Of a stretch of 64,000 nucleotides of DNA, positions 62,726 to 64,000 are shown piece after piece (position 1 is the first letter of the stretch; the number at the start of each line of letters is the position of its first letter). The position numbers were made by a program, and so were the translations under genes. A model generated the notes under the pieces. That model saw only the letters and a list, made by a program, of their open reading frames with translations, did not search any database and was not told the DNA's origin. This stretch comes from UBA1672 sp050633645 (GTDB lineage Bacteria; Pseudomonadota; Alphaproteobacteria; Micavibrionales; Micavibrionaceae): positions 124,001 through 188,000 of the forward strand of contig JBOEGX010000001.1 of the NCBI GenBank assembly GCA_050633645.1. Reading direction: 5' to 3'.

Positions 62726-63481
62726 ATGGCAGGTCATTCCAAATGGGCGAATATTCAACACCGCAAAGGCGCACAAGATAAAAAACGGGCGAAGATTTTT
62801 TCTAAGCTTGGGCGTGAAATTACTGTGGCAGCGAAATTGGGGGGCGGTGATCCCGCTATGAACCCGCGTCTTCGTTTGGCAATTTCTACGGCGCGTGGAC
62901 AATCTATGCCCAAGGATGGTATTGAGCGCGCAATACAAAAGGGTGTTGGTGCGACAGAGGGGGATAATTATGATGAAATGCGTTATGAGGGGTTTGCCGT
63001 TGGTGGTGTTGCTGTGATTGTTGAGGCGTTGACTGATAATAAAAACCGTACTGCGTCAGAGGTGCGGACGGCTTTTACCAAAATGGGTGGAAACCTTGGA
63101 ACAACGGGCAGCGTTGGTTTTATGTTTGATCGTATTGGTGAGGTTGTTTTTTTATCAGATAAGGCGAGCGCGGATGAGATGTTTGAATCCGCATTAGAGG
63201 CGGGGGCGACTAATGTTGAAAGCGGAGAGGACGGTCATGAAATTTCATGTGAGTTGGAAGATTTTGCAACTGTGCGCGATGCGTTAGAAGCCAAGTATGG
63301 AGAGCCAGAACGTCAGGGGTTGATTTGGAAACCGAATGTGACAACGGAAGTTGACGAGGAGCAGGCTGCGACCATATTAAAGCTTATTGACCTTTTGGAA
63401 GATGATGATGATGTACAAAATGTCACCACGAATTTTGAGGTGAGTGATGAAATTATGGAAAAATTAATGGCGCAGGGGTAG
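62726..63481 (+). CDS. yebC: YebC/PmpR-family regulatory protein
   Basis: The 251-residue protein starts MAGHSKWANIQHRKGAQD, the hallmark of YebC, and has the GRGQ/IERAIQKG and VEALTDNKNRT blocks. YebC proteins act as transcription factors and, in some cases, as ribosome-linked factors for difficult sequences. It precedes ruvC by 6 bases, the conserved order. Confidence 0.96.
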   Translation: MAGHSKWANIQHRKGAQDKKRAKIFSKLGREITVAAKLGGGDPAMNPRLRLAISTARGQSMPKDGIERAIQKGVGATEGDNYDEMRYEGFAVGGVAVIVEALTDNKNRTASEVRTAFTKMGGNLGTTGSVGFMFDRIGEVVFLSDKASADEMFESALEAGATNVESGEDGHEISCELEDFATVRDALEAKYGEPERQGLIWKPNVTTEVDEEQAATILKLIDLLEDDDDVQNVTTNFEVSDEIMEKLMAQG

Positions 63482-63487
63482 TTTGAT

Positions 63488-63982
63488 TTGACGCGTATCC
63501 TTGGCATTGATCCGGGTTTACAAAAGACGGGTTGGGGGGTTATTGAGAGTAAGGGGAGCTCTTTACGCTTTGTTGCGTCTGGTCTGATTAAAACTGACTC
63601 TAAATCTGAAATGTCTGTGCGGTTGTCTGTCCTTCATCATGGGCTTATTTGCGTTATTGATGAGTTTCAGCCTGATGAAGCTGCGATTGAAGAAACATTC
63701 GTGAATAAAAATCCTGCGAGTGCCTTGAAATTAGGGCAAGCGCGTGGCGTTTTATTGGTTATTCCTGCGCTTAAGGGGGTATCGGTGGGAGAGTATAGTG
63801 CGAATAAGGTTAAAAAATCTGTTGTTGGTTCGGGGCATGCGGCCAAGCAGCAAATGGGGGTGATGATCCGTACGCTTCTCCCCGCCTGTGGAACGATTAG
63901 CGAAGATGAGGCGGATGCTCTTGCCGTGGCGGTTACGCACGCGCATTATAGAGTATTAAGTAAAACTATTTCGGGTGCGTAA
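63488..63982 (+). CDS. ruvC: Holliday junction endonuclease RuvC
   Basis: RuvC cuts Holliday junctions. The 164-residue protein has the first catalytic Asp in ILGIDPGLQ, the Glu in AAIEETFVN and the C-terminal DEADALAVAVTHAH with the last acidic residues. The start is a TTG at 63488, as no ATG or GTG gives the conserved N-terminus. Confidence 0.96.
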   Translation: MTRILGIDPGLQKTGWGVIESKGSSLRFVASGLIKTDSKSEMSVRLSVLHHGLICVIDEFQPDEAAIEETFVNKNPASALKLGQARGVLLVIPALKGVSVGEYSANKVKKSVVGSGHAAKQQMGVMIRTLLPACGTISEDEADALAVAVTHAHYRVLSKTISGA

Positions 63983-63987
63983 ATACT

Positions 63988-64000
63988 ATGATTGGCAAAC
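63988..64000 (+). CDS. ruvA: Start of Holliday junction helicase subunit RuvA (cut by window end)
   Basis: ATG at 63988 begins MIGK, the typical RuvA N-terminus, 5 bases after the ruvC stop. Only four codons are in the window; gene order ruvC-ruvA supports the call. Confidence 0.75.

Noticed and set aside
1..64000. CRISPR arrays, insertion sequences and prophage genes.
   Set aside because: No regularly spaced repeats, transposase, integrase or phage structural genes were seen.

Overview
The window reads as a chromosomal segment of an alphaproteobacterium with fairly low GC content (about 40-45% by eye). Lineage markers are a PopZ-type polar organiser beside valS, an Rrf2-headed SUF operon, the fabA-fabB-fabI set, a DUF1491 gene, an entericidin-like lipoprotein, a cysteine-less L31, and the alphaproteobacterial orders phoH-ybeY-corC-lnt-XRE-metK-trmB and tkt-gap-aldolase. 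The order and genus cannot be fixed from the sequence; a deep lineage such as Micavibrionales or Rhodospirillales-like bacteria is a guess. Gene density is high. I see no prophage, insertion sequence or CRISPR array.

Layout. 1-3.3 kb: end of a degenerate GGDEF protein, a PAS histidine kinase, a Fur-family regulator and small genes. 3.3-7.1 kb: prfC convergent with a membrane-bound spermidine-synthase-like protein. 7.2-14.5 kb: a long SUF iron-sulfur operon (Rrf2 regulator, sufB, sufC, sufD, sufS, sufT, sufA-like) interrupted by small AT-rich membrane-protein genes, a pterin carbinolamine dehydratase and a palindromic repeat. 14.5-23 kb: dusA, an SH3 protein, an unknown 325-residue protein, fabA-fabB-fabI, a glycerophosphodiesterase, gpmI and an unknown gene. 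23-37.7 kb, all minus strand: miaB, phoH, ybeY, corC-like, lnt, XRE regulator, metK, trmB, then rimP, nusA, infB, rbfA, truB, rpsO. This is an RNA-processing and translation block with at least two internal terminators or attenuators. 37.7-46 kb: a 2-hydroxyacid dehydrogenase, a secreted protein, an AGCS symporter, a HAD hydrolase, a patatin, an MsbA-like exporter, a hydrolase relic, a CBS protein and a DUF192 protein. 46-46.6 kb: tRNA-Pro, tRNA-Asn and tRNA-Cys. 46.7-52.4 kb: pcm-like, popZ, valS, rpmE, epmA. 52.4-54.1 kb: an accessory pair consisting of a membrane-anchored EndoU-type nuclease and an unknown 402-residue protein. 54.2-59.1 kb: class I aldolase, a double winged-helix regulator with an overlapping 54-codon ORF, gap and tkt. 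59.2-64 kb: DUF4164-like, zapA, 6S RNA, 5-formyl-THF cyclo-ligase, a YmdB-like phosphoesterase, a response regulator with a helical partner, yebC, ruvC and the first codons of ruvA.

Most of the window is housekeeping. The parts most worth a second look are the EndoU pair (52.4-54.1 kb), the small genes inside the SUF operon (including a membrane-anchored protein with a duplicated four-cysteine motif), the replacement of pgk by a regulator and micro-ORF in the glycolytic cluster, and the putative attenuator directly before rimP-nusA.
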